The position numbers and the translations under genes were made by a program. From DATKZH01 sp964475955 (GTDB taxonomy: Bacteria > Planctomycetota > Planctomycetia > Pirellulales > Thermoguttaceae): a DNA stretch of 21,127 bases. Below the pieces are notes generated by a model. It made no database searches, was not told the origin of the DNA, and saw only the letters and a list, made by a program, of their open reading frames with translations. The stretch lies in assembly GCA_964475955.1 (NCBI GenBank), contig CAYYZY010000139.1, forward strand, positions 1 to 21,127, in the 5' to 3' direction. Positions 14,153 through 21,127 of the stretch are shown one piece after another. Each line of letters opens with the position of its first letter. Position 1 is the stretch's first letter.

Positions 14153-16438
14153 ATGAGGCAGTCCCTCCTGTTTGTGATCATCGTCCTGTCTGCCGCTTTT
14201 CTGTTCGCACGCGAACCGGTCTGGGTTTTCAACAACGGGCCGGACGCGAAGCTGATTGCGGTCGGGCAGGGGCAGCTTCACCACGAGGTCGGGGTGACCA
14301 AGTTTCTCCCGACCGGAACCGACCTCACTTTGACCGTCCCCATGGGCGAGGACGACGCCTTCGCGGCCGACGAGCGGCCATTCTTCGGCGTTCGCTACAA
14401 GTACAAGACCGTCATCAAGCAGGCAGGTCTCTTCTTCACGACCGATACGCTGACGGCGCTTTCGGACGAGAGTTACTCCTCGTTTCCCGTGGTCGGCGAC
14501 AATACATGGCGAACCGCGATCGTCGACATGCGCACGTTCGACCACAAGAACTGGACCGGCACGATCACTTCGTTCCGGTTCGACCCGACCAATCCGAGCG
14601 ATACGGATTCCGTCTGCCAGGTTTCCCGGCTTGGGTTCTTCCCATCGGAAGCGGAAGCTCAACGTTTCCTCGATGCCGCCGTCGACGCCCCCGATTATTC
14701 CGAGCCGACGGAGTTCATCGCGCCGCTTCAGCGGGTGCTGGTGCCCGCGGGCTGTCTGTCCGACGGGTTCGACCAGGCCGACTTCATGCTCCGATCAACG
14801 GCCATCGACAATCCGTCCGAAACGACCGTCGTCCGGTTCCGTCGGAAAGGCGTCGCGGGCGAAGAGACCGTTGTCCCCCTCTGCCAGACGAACCGCCGCG
14901 GATTCACCCGCTTCGTCGCGAAGAAGCCGGGGGTCTACCGCCTCGTCAATACCGAAGCTCCGTTGGAGGACATTTCCAGCCTGGAGACGAAAGCCCGGCT
15001 GGCGATTCGATTCGTCGCTGCGCGGCAATTGCTCGACGGAGTGGAAGGTCGGAAGTTCCGCCCCGACGATCCGGTTTCCGACGCCCATTGGAGCGAGACG
15101 GTCGAATCGCTGGGCAAATACGACGTCGATCTGACAGCGCGGGCCAGGCCGGCAACCCGCGGCGAAGCGGCCGTCGTTCTGAAGGCGGCCATTCAAGCGG
15201 CGTTGGGAACCGCCATCGACTCCCCCTATACGAATGACTATCTGACCCGCGACCGAATTCGCACCGGGGCGTGGGTCAATCCGCGTCCGGAGGCGATTGG
15301 CGACGACTTCATCGAAACGTACAGTTCCGGCGGATTCGACTGGATCATCGCCCACGGCGCCCTGGCCGGTTCCGACCACAGGAAGATCCTGCTTGACGAC
15401 TGCGACCGGTACGGGGTCGAGCTGATTCTCGGCGACGGCGCGTACAAGAACCTTGCCGTGCCGACCGCGGAGTACTTCGACCATCCGTGCTTCGCCGGAA
15501 CCTACGTCACCGACGAGCCGGGAACGGACCAGTACGACAGGCTGGCCGAGATCTGCAATTCGTACTACCGGGCAACCGGCGGCAAGCTGCCGTACGTCAA
15601 CCTGCTGCCTATGTACGCCAACGCGGCGCAGTTGAAGTACGGGGCCGGCGCCGCCGCGATTCAGTACTACGATTCCGATCCCGACCTGTACAAGAAATAC
15701 TGCGAGTCGTTCTGCCGGATGTTCGACGCGCCGTATATCTGCACCGATATCTATCCGCTCAACTGGGTCGACGGCAGGCGAGCTACGTATAAGGACTATT
15801 GCGAATCGATCAATATCGTCGCGGCGTCCGCCCGGGAGCATGCCAAGGATCTCTGGTGCTGCATCCAGACGTTCTCCTGGACCCCCAGCAAACGCACCCC
15901 GACGGAATCGGAGTTCCGCTGGCAGTCGTACTGCATGCTGTCGTTCGGGTGCAAGGGCCTGCTCTGCTGGACGTACGCAGGGCACAAGCCGGAGAACCCG
16001 TCGCTGATTACGGTCGACGGGAAGCGCACCAACGCCTGGTACGACGCCGCGACGGTGTTCAAGGAGATACGCCGCATTTCCGACGCCTTGATCCGGTACA
16101 AGAACCTCGGCGCCCTGGCCCACAACTGCACGGACGACACGCCGTACCTGAAGTTCAACAACCCGGTCCGCACGTTCCCGACGATTCAGCAGATTCAATG
16201 CGACGACCCGCTGCTGATCGGTTGTTTCGCGGAAGAAGGCGGCTCCGCCACCGCGTTCACGATCGTCAACATGAGCGAGTTGAAAGCGCTTAAGACGGCG
16301 CACGTCAAGCTAAAACTCGCGGGCTCGACCGTCGTCGCGTGGCCTCGCGGTCAGCGCGTCGTCTTGATCCCCGACGCCGACGGGTTCCATCATCTCACAC
16401 TTCCGCCGGGCGAGGGAGTTTTCGTTGAAGTCGAGTAA
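14153..16438 (+). CDS. Secreted SLH-like, TIM-barrel glycosidase-like protein
   Basis: A 761-residue secreted protein. Residues 1-19 are a signal peptide (MRQSLLFVIIVLSAAFLFA). Residues about 24-170 look like a beta-sandwich, possibly carbohydrate-binding, module (FDPTNPSD, RLGFFPSEAEA). Residues about 286-350 resemble an S-layer homology segment (LLDGVEGRKFRPDDPVSD, then TRGEAAVVLKAA). Residues about 365-655 look like a TIM barrel of the glycoside hydrolase type, with acidic loops VTDEPG (452-457) and CTDIYP (530-535) and many aromatic residues. A short beta domain ends the protein. I cannot name a GH family. The start has no good ribosome site nearby; GGAG at 14121 is 28 bp away, with a GC hairpin between. 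The two gene remnants that follow suggest an acquired or rearranged locus. Confidence 0.75.
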   Translation: MRQSLLFVIIVLSAAFLFAREPVWVFNNGPDAKLIAVGQGQLHHEVGVTKFLPTGTDLTLTVPMGEDDAFAADERPFFGVRYKYKTVIKQAGLFFTTDTLTALSDESYSSFPVVGDNTWRTAIVDMRTFDHKNWTGTITSFRFDPTNPSDTDSVCQVSRLGFFPSEAEAQRFLDAAVDAPDYSEPTEFIAPLQRVLVPAGCLSDGFDQADFMLRSTAIDNPSETTVVRFRRKGVAGEETVVPLCQTNRRGFTRFVAKKPGVYRLVNTEAPLEDISSLETKARLAIRFVAARQLLDGVEGRKFRPDDPVSDAHWSETVESLGKYDVDLTARARPATRGEAAVVLKAAIQAALGTAIDSPYTNDYLTRDRIRTGAWVNPRPEAIGDDFIETYSSGGFDWIIAHGALAGSDHRKILLDDCDRYGVELILGDGAYKNLAVPTAEYFDHPCFAGTYVTDEPGTDQYDRLAEICNSYYRATGGKLPYVNLLPMYANAAQLKYGAGAAAIQYYDSDPDLYKKYCESFCRMFDAPYICTDIYPLNWVDGRRATYKDYCESINIVAASAREHAKDLWCCIQTFSWTPSKRTPTESEFRWQSYCMLSFGCKGLLCWTYAGHKPENPSLITVDGKRTNAWYDAATVFKEIRRISDALIRYKNLGALAHNCTDDTPYLKFNNPVRTFPTIQQIQCDDPLLIGCFAEEGGSATAFTIVNMSELKALKTAHVKLKLAGSTVVAWPRGQRVVLIPDADGFHHLTLPPGEGVFVEVE

Positions 16439-16967
16439 CCCGGGTGCCTGTTTGGAGGCGTGCCCGACGAACGTATCTTCGCCGGATTTGACAGCTACAA
16501 GGGAGTCATCGCCGAAAGCGACATCGTGCATTTGGCGCTACCTCCAGAATTGCTTCTCCAGCAATATCGACGTTTTCCACGGAACCAAGGGACGCATGGT
16601 CTTCAACGCGCTCGGGATCCCGTTCATGACCGACACGCGGGGGAACGTAACGTGGCGTCCCGATCGGAAAGAGCGGATCCGTTCCATGTACGTTCAGGAG
16701 CAATACGACCTCATCAACTCCGTTATGGAGGGCAAACCGATCAACGACGGATTCCGCATGGCGAATTCGACGATGGTCGGCGTCCTCGGCATGATCGCCA
16801 GTTTCACAGGCAAGAAGGAGTCGTACCGAGAACTGTTCGAGAGCCGGTTCAAGATCGAACCGAACGTCGACAATCCGTCATTCGACATGGCGGTCGCGTC
16901 GCCGGAGCCGAACGGGCTCTACAAGATCCCCGTTCCGGGAGAGTATCAACTGAAGACAGGAAGGTAG
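16439..16967 (+). pseudogene. Gfo/Idh/MocA oxidoreductase remnant with internal deletion and frameshift
   Basis: Two pieces of one oxidoreductase lie in different frames. From about 16460 (a GTG, in the frame of the preceding gene) the sequence reads VPDERIFAGFDSYKGVIA, which aligns with VPKDRQFVGFDAYKKAID at residues 103-120 of the 1042-2409 protein. Near 16530-16560 it jumps frame to the family's C-terminal part: NIDVFHGTKGRMVF, then GKPINDGFRMANSTMVGVLG, ending NGLYKIPVPGEY before TAG at 16965. The Tat signal, Rossmann loop, EKP motif and catalytic region are all missing, so it cannot encode a working enzyme. It begins within 25 bp of the preceding stop codon. Loss by successive deletions and an assembly join are both possible. 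Confidence 0.8.
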
Positions 16968-17859
16968 ATACCTTCACGACGTCGTCGCGCCGACAATCCC
17001 TCGCCCATTCGAGCGGGACGACTACGTCTTCACCGAGATCAACACGGTCGTCAACGCGTTTCATCTTGCCGCAGTAAAGCGAATGGCCAGGTTGGCGCAA
17101 GCGCTGGGCAAAGAAGGCGACGCCCGGGGATTTCAGTCGCGATTCGACGAGACTTTGCGCGTGTTCCAGGAACGACTGTTTGATGCTCAGCGCGGCCTGT
17201 ATCGTGACGGTATCGGAACGGATCACTGTTCGCAGCATGCAAACCTGTTCCCGTTGGCGTTTGGATTGGTGCCCGTGGAGCGACGTCGGGCAGTCGTGGA
17301 CTGGCTGACGACGCGTGGGATGCATTGCTCGGTATACGCTGCACAATATCTGCTGGAGGGCCTCTTTGAATACGGTGGCGAACAGAAGGCCATCGATCTG
17401 ATCATGGCCGATACCGGCCGAAGCTGGCGCCACATGGTGGAATCCGGCACCACGATTACCTGGGAAGCCTGGGATCTGAAGTACAAGCCGAATCAGGATT
17501 GGAACCACGCCTGGGGTGCCGCGCCGGCCAATCTGCTTCCGCGGTACGTATTGGGCGTGCAACCGCTGGAAGCGGGTTGGAAGCGGGCCCTTGTTCGCCC
17601 CTGTCCCGGTCCGTTGGCCACCGCCCGAGGCAAAGTTCCCACGCGCCGCGGCCCGATCTCCGTCAATGGGCGGAATACGGAGAGCTTCCGAATCTCGATC
17701 AGGCTTCCCGCCGGCGTTTGCGCCAAGGTCGAGCTGCCGGGCAACCGTCGGCAGGCCGGCGTCTTCGTCAATGGCGAGCAGGTAAACGCCGATTATGATG
17801 GTGGCCGTTGGAGCCTGGTCGACGACGTCTCCGGGATCGTTGACATCGAGGCAAAATGA
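16954..17859 (+). pseudogene. C-terminal half of a GH78 alpha-L-rhamnosidase (5'-truncated)
   Basis: The open frame starts after a TGA at 16951 with no start codon. Family-like sequence is already present at about 16969 (YLHDVVAPTIPRPFERDDYV, then FTEINTVVNAFH); the first ATG is at 17083. It continues through the (alpha/alpha)6 barrel (SQHANLFPLAFGLVP, RGMHCSVYAAQYLLEGLF) to SGTTITWEAWD, whose Glu (codon 17464-17466) matches the conserved catalytic base of GH78. The C-terminal beta-sandwich follows. The N-terminal domains and the upstream catalytic segment holding the general acid are absent; intact GH78 enzymes are usually several hundred residues longer. It abuts the end of the Gfo/Idh/MocA remnant almost exactly. 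A 258-residue product from 17083 is possible but should be inactive. Confidence 0.82.
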
Positions 17860-18055
17860 ACACGTCGTCCTGCCTCGGTGATGACCTGACCGTGTCCCCC
17901 GTCCGGCGAGCCCGTGTGCCGCAGTCGGGTGGCGGGATTGGGGAATCGGCGCCCTCACACACATGGGGCATATGAACTTGGCGGACGGGGACGCCGGGAT
18001 ATCGGATGCTCCGCCGCTGCTCGACGCCGGGCGAAGTCGTGCAGGCACCCGCCCG

Positions 18056-20290
18056 CTATCTTGCCGACCCGTTCCCGCTGACGCTGCTGAGGATCTTGAC
18101 GACTTGGCGGGCGGCGTCTTCGGCCGCTCCGCCGGCCGTTCGCCTGAACTGGAACTGCGCGGGCGCTTCGAGGCGGGAATACACGCCCCGCGGCCAATCG
18201 CAACGGGCGTCGAAGCGGTTTGGGGCGAGCGGCTCGAGCATCGCGTCTACCGGATCGATCCACGCTTGGGCGCGCGGTGCGACGAGGGCGGCCAGGTCCG
18301 GCAGATCGAAGCTCTTCAACGCCCCGGGCACCCAGAAGTAGTCGCGCGAGGCGTAATACTGTGAGCCGACGATCAGCCGGTAGGAGGGCACCGTCTTGAA
18401 ACAGACGACCGCCGCCGGTCGCGAATCGAACGCGGCGGCTGCCAGGGCCCAGACACCGCCGAGCCCCTCGCCGACCAGCACGACGGGGCGGTCGGCGAGG
18501 CCGTCCCGGGCGGCCAGGTAGTCGAACGCCCGGACCACGTCGAACGTGCGCATTGCCAGGAGCGTGGTCCCCAGTTGGGCCGCCCTGACCGCGCAGGAGT
18601 CGAAACGGAACTGCGCGGCGTCGTACCGAGTGAGCGGCCGCAGCTTCTTTCGGTCGCGGGGGTCGGTCTCCCCGGCCCCGCGCACATCGAGCGAAAGCGC
18701 CGAATGGCCGGCGCGGACCAGCGCCAACGCGAGCGACGGCTGCGTGGTATCGCCCGGTTTTCCCTCCCCGGCCACGTGGAGCACGACCGGCCCTCGATCG
18801 TTGCCCGGCTTCGGTTGGAGCCAGAGCGCCGGCAATTGGATTTCAGGCTCGCTCTCGATCAAGAGTTTCTCGGCGACGAGATCCTCCCCGTCGAAGGTCC
18901 CGTGCGACGTGCACTCCGGCGGACTTCGCCTTTCGGGCAAGCGAAGGCCGATACGCTTCTGGACCGTTTCGCGCACCTGAGCGAGGGTCTGTTCGAGCGT
19001 CTCTTGATTGTCCGGAAGGGGCCTGGGCCCCCGCAGCTTTTGAGCGAGGGCCGCGTTGAGCGTTTGGCCCGACTCGCCGCCGAGATCTCGCAACGTGTAT
19101 CCCGTGGAAGTCGATCGAAGCTCTTCCGGGGTGAGCGGCGTCAAGGGCGGCTCCTCAGAGCCCTCCTCCTCTTTGCCGAGCCAGCGGTTGAGCCATCCGT
19201 AGGCCGGCTCGCGCTTGGGCTTTTTCATGTCGTGCACGCCGTCGACGAGCACCATCTGGAGGCGGTCGTCCCCGGCGCCGAGGCCCCGGTAGAACGGCCG
19301 CATCCACTCCATCTTCCGCCGGTGGCCTGCTTCCTCGCCCGAGTCCTTGCCGACGATGAACAAACACGGCCGCGGCGCGATCAGGCTGAGAATATCGGCC
19401 TTCGGGAGTTCTCGCCCGGTGAGGTAGGTCTCCTCCATGCTTCCTCCGGGATGAGCGGCGGCGCATACTTTGATCCGGGGGTCGGCGGCGGTCGCCAACA
19501 GGGCCATGATCCCGCCCCCGGAGTTGCCCGCGACGCCGATCCGCTCGGGATCGACCTCGGGCCGCGTCACCAGGTAGTCGACCGCGCGGATGCAGTCCCA
19601 CGTGCGGTAGCCGGCCAATGAGCGGCCGACCAGCCACGAAGGCCGGGCCAGGTAGTGGTGCTGGCTCACGCAAAGCGGTACCAGCGGCCGGCCGTCCTTT
19701 GGGTCGAAGTACTCGGATCGTTCCCCCTGTCCCATCGGGTCGAGGCCGAGCACCACGTATCCTTTGAGCACCAGCCCCAGACAGGCCTCGTGATAGAGAT
19801 GGTAGGCCTTGCCGTCGGCAGCATGGCCACAGGTGAACAGCACGCCGGGCCGGGCTGGCGATCGCCGCTTGGGGACGTAGACGTTGGCCGTGCAGTAATA
19901 CTCCGGCTGGCTCTCGAAGACCAGCTTCTCGATGGTATAGTCGCGCCCGGCCAGCTTCCCGGTGATCCGGGCGTTGAGCGGGCACTTGGGGGTGAAGTCG
20001 CCCAGCATTTCCCGCAGCCGGGCGCGCGTCTGCTCCTGCCGGGCGCGCCACGCTTCGGGCGACTTCAATGCCTCCAGCTCGCGATCCCGCTCGGCCCAGA
20101 GAGCCGCCGCCTTCTCGTTGACGTGTCGCGCCAGCATCGAGCGGGCCTGCTTGCACTCGTCCGGAGTTCGGTAGACGGCCAACGTCGGCTTCGCGGCGCC
20201 CGGAGATTCCGCCGCAAACGCCGCCTGCGCGAGAAGAGGCATGAAGCAGGCCGCGAAGGCCGGCGAAAAGCTTCTGATTCTGCGTGCCAT
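18056..20290 (-). CDS. Secreted tandem alpha/beta-hydrolase esterase (acetyl-xylan-esterase-like)
   Basis: A 744-residue secreted protein with two alpha/beta hydrolase units. Residues 1-27 are a signal peptide (ARRIRS, hydrophobic core, AAFAA). The first unit (about 100-370) has GNSGGG with nucleophile Ser257, a likely acid Asp316 (VGKDSGEE) and His353 (DGVHDM), and GLDPMGQGE (182-190); it should be an active esterase of the acetyl-xylan-esterase/AB-hydrolase-7 type. The second unit (about 465-735) keeps the fold signatures (SLDVRGAGET, 533-542), but its nucleophile elbow reads VGEGLGG, with Glu609 in place of Ser, and no base His is evident. The ATG at 20290 has a strong AGGAGGAG site (20296-20303). 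The frame is open to 20743, but that part has no signal peptide. It is convergent with the GH78 remnant. Confidence 0.9.
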   Translation of the reverse strand: MARRIRSFSPAFAACFMPLLAQAAFAAESPGAAKPTLAVYRTPDECKQARSMLARHVNEKAAALWAERDRELEALKSPEAWRARQEQTRARLREMLGDFTPKCPLNARITGKLAGRDYTIEKLVFESQPEYYCTANVYVPKRRSPARPGVLFTCGHAADGKAYHLYHEACLGLVLKGYVVLGLDPMGQGERSEYFDPKDGRPLVPLCVSQHHYLARPSWLVGRSLAGYRTWDCIRAVDYLVTRPEVDPERIGVAGNSGGGIMALLATAADPRIKVCAAAHPGGSMEETYLTGRELPKADILSLIAPRPCLFIVGKDSGEEAGHRRKMEWMRPFYRGLGAGDDRLQMVLVDGVHDMKKPKREPAYGWLNRWLGKEEEGSEEPPLTPLTPEELRSTSTGYTLRDLGGESGQTLNAALAQKLRGPRPLPDNQETLEQTLAQVRETVQKRIGLRLPERRSPPECTSHGTFDGEDLVAEKLLIESEPEIQLPALWLQPKPGNDRGPVVLHVAGEGKPGDTTQPSLALALVRAGHSALSLDVRGAGETDPRDRKKLRPLTRYDAAQFRFDSCAVRAAQLGTTLLAMRTFDVVRAFDYLAARDGLADRPVVLVGEGLGGVWALAAAAFDSRPAAVVCFKTVPSYRLIVGSQYYASRDYFWVPGALKSFDLPDLAALVAPRAQAWIDPVDAMLEPLAPNRFDARCDWPRGVYSRLEAPAQFQFRRTAGGAAEDAARQVVKILSSVSGNGSAR

Positions 20291-20425
20291 GATGACTCCT
20301 CCTGCTACCGCGTACGGGTTCACGATCGACGCTAGCGACAGCCGGTCGTTTCCGACAATCTCATCCGGCGATGTTACCCGCTGCCGGGAGGCGCGTCGAC
20401 CCAAGCCAAGAGCTCGACTATCCGC

Positions 20426-20431
20426 TATAAT
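20426..20431 (+). promoter_or_regulatory. Candidate promoter -10 box for the sulfatase transcript
   Basis: A perfect TATAAT in the context CCGCTATAATGGC lies about 84 bp before the mini-ORF and 185 bp before the sulfatase ATG. The -35 region (about 20402-20408) does not resemble TTGACA, so this may be an activator-dependent or non-sigma70 promoter. Confidence 0.45.
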
Positions 20432-20514
20432 GGCAACCTTGGGATGGAAGGCCGGCTGTGAATCGGGCCACTCTACGTCCGGCGACCGGCTGTCTTGACT
20501 CGGGAGACGACTCG

Positions 20515-20559
20515 ATGCGGCTCTGCGCCGTCTTGGTGATCGTGCTGGGCCTAGCCTGA
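20515..20559 (+). CDS. Orphan 14-residue signal-peptide-like mini-ORF
   Basis: ATG to TGA encodes MRLCAVLVIVLGLA, shaped exactly like the n- and h-regions of a signal peptide. GGGAGA (20502-20507) is at ribosome-site distance. It ends 56 bp before the sulfatase ATG. It may be the remnant of a deleted secreted protein's N-terminus, a short leader peptide, or chance. Only its position and composition support it. Confidence 0.3.
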   Translation: MRLCAVLVIVLGLA

Positions 20560-20615
20560 AGAAGCCAAATGTGAATAATTCGACTTCGAACGTCCCAGCA
20601 ACGGAGGAGGGTTCA

Positions 20616-21127
20616 ATGCGTGTATTCTCAAGAGAAATTCTGACGTGCTGCTTTGCCACGTTGGTGGCGTCGATTCTGGCCGAATCGACGTTGGTGTGTG
20701 GGGCAGAGACGGCTCCCGCGCGGCCCAACGTGTTGTTTTGCATCGCCGACGATTGGGGCTGGCCCCATGCTGGTGCTTATGGCGACCCGGTCGTGCGCAC
20801 GCCGGCCTTCGATCGCTTGGCGCGAGAAGGTGTGCTGTTTGAAAACGCCTTCGTGACCGCGCCGTCTTGCACACCGTGCCGCAATTCCATTCTGACCGGC
20901 CAGTGGCACTGGCGTTTGGAAGAGGGAGCCAATCTCTGGAGCACCCTGCACCCCCAGTTTCCCGTGTACCCGCTGCTCCTGGACGACGCCGGCTACTTCG
21001 TCGGACATTGGCGCAAGGCATGGGGGCCGGGAGACTGGCGGGCGCTCGGTCGCCAGCGTGATCCGGCCGGCTCGACTTTTGAGAGCTTCGCCGACTTCCT
21101 CAAGGCGCGACCGCAGGACAAGCCGTT
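20616..21127 (+). CDS. Secreted type I sulfatase, N-terminal part (cut by window end)
   Basis: The first 170 residues of a formylglycine-dependent sulfatase; the frame is open to the window end. Sulfatases of this class remove sulfate esters from polysaccharides or small molecules. Residues 1-30 are a signal peptide (MRVFSREILT, hydrophobic core, VCGA). NVLFCIADDWGW (38-49) has the metal-binding Asp45-Asp46. SCTPCRNSILTGQ (84-96) is the C-x-P-x-R signature, with Cys85 to be converted to formylglycine; the residue before Arg is Cys instead of the common Ser. GGAGGAGG (20603-20610), five bases upstream, fixes the start. Maturation would need a formylglycine-generating enzyme or anSME, not seen here. 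The substrate is unknown. Confidence 0.95.
   Translation, partial: MRVFSREILTCCFATLVASILAESTLVCGAETAPARPNVLFCIADDWGWPHAGAYGDPVVRTPAFDRLAREGVLFENAFVTAPSCTPCRNSILTGQWHWRLEEGANLWSTLHPQFPVYPLLLDDAGYFVGHWRKAWGPGDWRALGRQRDPAGSTFESFADFLKARPQDKP

Larger units (their letters stand above)
20291..20615. other. Divergent intergenic region before the sulfatase
   Basis: This 325-bp gap lies between the divergent esterase (minus) and sulfatase (plus) genes. It contains a TATAAT at 20426-20431 and the 14-codon mini-ORF at 20515-20559. I see no other gene and no strong palindrome. Confidence 0.55.

Noticed and set aside
14795..16303. Minus-strand 502-codon open frame
   Set aside because: It is antisense to the SLH/TIM-barrel gene; the plus frame has a signal peptide and domain-like sequence, the minus frame has neither.
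18056..20743. Extension of the tandem esterase to 20743
   Set aside because: It would overlap the sulfatase start on the other strand and bury the signal peptide; the ATG at 20290 has a strong ribosome site.

Overview
The window is about 21 kb of GC-rich bacterial DNA, most likely from a planctomycete of the Pirellulales type. This is inferred from gene content, not from a marker gene. It holds a secreted formylglycine-type sulfatase, several twin-arginine-exported Gfo/Idh/MocA oxidoreductases, a 3-keto-glycoside-acting DUF1080 protein, secreted alpha/beta hydrolases and a HEAT-repeat protein. Compound palindromic elements are scattered between the genes. No rRNA, tRNA, CRISPR array, transposase or phage gene was seen.

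Layout. Positions 16-4458 (minus strand) carry, in transcription order, a BCP/PrxQ peroxiredoxin, an SDR-DUF2867 protein that overlaps it by ATGA, a Tat-exported Gfo/Idh/MocA protein and a secreted alpha/beta hydrolase. A divergent gap with a three-hairpin palindrome leads to a plus-strand pair, DUF1080 and Gfo/Idh/MocA (4940-6959). Next on the minus strand are a small secreted protein of unknown function (7270-7764), folC (8096-9508), a HEAT-repeat protein with a C-terminal DUF3395-like domain (10247-12355) and a third Tat-exported Gfo/Idh/MocA gene (12422-13735).

Positions 14153-17859 (plus strand) look different. One long ORF encodes a secreted protein with an SLH-like segment and a TIM-barrel, glycosidase-like region. 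It is followed by a Gfo/Idh/MocA remnant with an internal deletion and frameshift, then by the 3' half of a GH78 alpha-L-rhamnosidase. This is either a decaying accessory locus or an assembly mosaic. The window ends with a tandem alpha/beta-hydrolase esterase whose second domain has lost its nucleophile (18056-20290, minus), then an orphan signal-peptide-like mini-ORF and the start of a sulfatase cut by the window end (20616 onward, plus).

How the genes fit together: exported oxidoreductases, the DUF1080 protein, esterases, a sulfatase and glycosidase fragments fit degradation of sulfated or esterified polysaccharides, possibly by 3-keto-sugar chemistry. The peroxiredoxin, SDR and folC genes are housekeeping. 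I saw no clear new multi-gene system. The most unusual signals are the compound hairpin elements, the stacked gene remnants and the pseudo-catalytic second esterase domain.
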